From NCBI GenBank assembly GCA_033002965.1, contig JAURVB010002660.1:1-64000 (forward strand): 64,000 nt of DNA, given 5' to 3'. Position 1 is the first letter of the stretch; each line of letters opens with the position of its first letter. The DNA comes from Piper betle. Taxonomy: Eukaryota; Streptophyta; Magnoliopsida; Piperales; Piperaceae. The position numbers were made by a program, and so were the translations under genes. Of the stretch, positions 63,444 to 64,000 are shown piece by piece. The notes beneath the pieces were generated by a model. It worked only from the letters and a program-made list of their open reading frames with translations, ran no database searches and was not told where the DNA came from.

Positions 63444-64000
63444 TAAGTCTAAGTGGCAATACTGGAAGGGTCGTATGATTGATTATTTATTCACTAAGCA
63501 TTTATATGGTCCAATTCTTGGTCCTCCTGAGTTGACTAGTCCACTGTTGAGTGCTACTCCTGTTGTGATTGATGAAGGGAAGGCTCCTTCGATTCCTCCT
63601 CTCCTCTACCTACTGCTAAGGTTGAGTCGAGTGTCACGGCAGAATGGATCAAGATGGACAGAAAATGCATGGCTTATACCAGGCAATGGTTAGAATAGAA
63701 TGTATATAACCATGTGACTGGAACAAAGACATCTAAGGAACTTTGGGATAAGCTCTTACATATGTATGAGAGAGACACTCCTGGAAACCAAAATTTGCTG
63801 ATCAGAAGGTTGATGAATCTTCGGTATAAGGATGGGACAGAAGTCAGTGACTACATCAATGAGATGCAAGGTATATTAACTCAATTATCTAGTTTGAATA
63901 TGCCTCTGGATGATGCTTGGCAAGCTTGTCTATTATTGAATACTTTACCAGAATCTTGGGAACCTTTAGTTATTTCCTTGAATAATTTTGACAAGCAGCT
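63409..64000 (+). pseudogene. Ty1/copia gag continuation (runs off the window)
   Basis: After the gypsy fragment, the copia gag (UBN2 type) resumes: SKWQYWKGRMIDYLFTKHLY, then, in another frame, TAEWIKMDRKCMAYTRQWLE, an in-frame TAG (63694-63696), and ELWDKLLHMYERDTPGNQNL, LTQLSSLNMPLDDAWQACLL, LPESWEPL. At least one frameshift and one stop make it inactive. Protease, integrase and RT would lie to the right. Confidence 0.75.

Overview
The window is nuclear DNA of a flowering plant. It has multi-exon genes with GT-AG introns, AT-rich spacers, LINEs, LTR retrotransposons, TRIMs and MITEs. Protein-level clues (a grass-like alpha-SNAP C-terminus and GC-rich first exons next to AT-rich introns) lean towards a monocot, but I cannot name the species. 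No rRNA or tRNA gene, CRISPR array or bacterial-type operon was seen.

Layout. 1-400: the last 47 bp of an LTR, then a GC-rich stretch with long C and G runs. 3.6-5.1 kb: a five-exon clade-B-like PP2C phosphatase (minus). 6.6-26.6 kb: a tandem cluster of cysteine-rich receptor-like kinases (CRK, DUF26/Gnk2), all on the minus strand. It holds one intact seven-exon gene (15.2-19.7 kb), one nearly intact gene with a single 1-nt frameshift (20.6-23.7 kb), and at least four decayed copies broken by MITEs, a TRIM array and an AT-rich inverted tandem array. 28.4-36.5 kb: an old L1-type LINE (minus) carrying a TRIM-like element and a 2.9-kb solo LTR with a 5-bp target duplication. 36.9-39.9 kb: alpha-SNAP (minus, nine exons, one 1-nt deletion). 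40.9-44.6 kb: the chloroplast VKOR-thioredoxin protein LTO1 (plus, seven exons), divergent from alpha-SNAP. 45-54 kb: AT-rich intergenic DNA with a MITE and a TRIM relic.

54.4-60.2 kb: the most unusual part. It is a tandem, duplicated cluster of very short genes for secreted peptides in three sequence types (A1, B1, B2, A2 and C). Three of the five are preceded by the same ~260-bp upstream module with W-box-like motifs. I do not recognise the family. 60.15-64 kb: a Ty1/copia element starts 19 nt after the last peptide stop codon and is interrupted in its gag by a Ty3/gypsy (Athila/Tat-like) fragment with a canonical PBS and a long gag ORF.

How it fits together (inference): the left half is a fast-evolving receptor-kinase cluster beside a phosphatase. 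The centre holds two conserved housekeeping genes (vesicle fusion and thylakoid disulfide formation). The right end is a young peptide-gene array with defence-like promoter motifs. Coordinates of multi-exon genes are gene spans; exon coordinates are in the evidence and were derived by hand from splice signals and reading phase.
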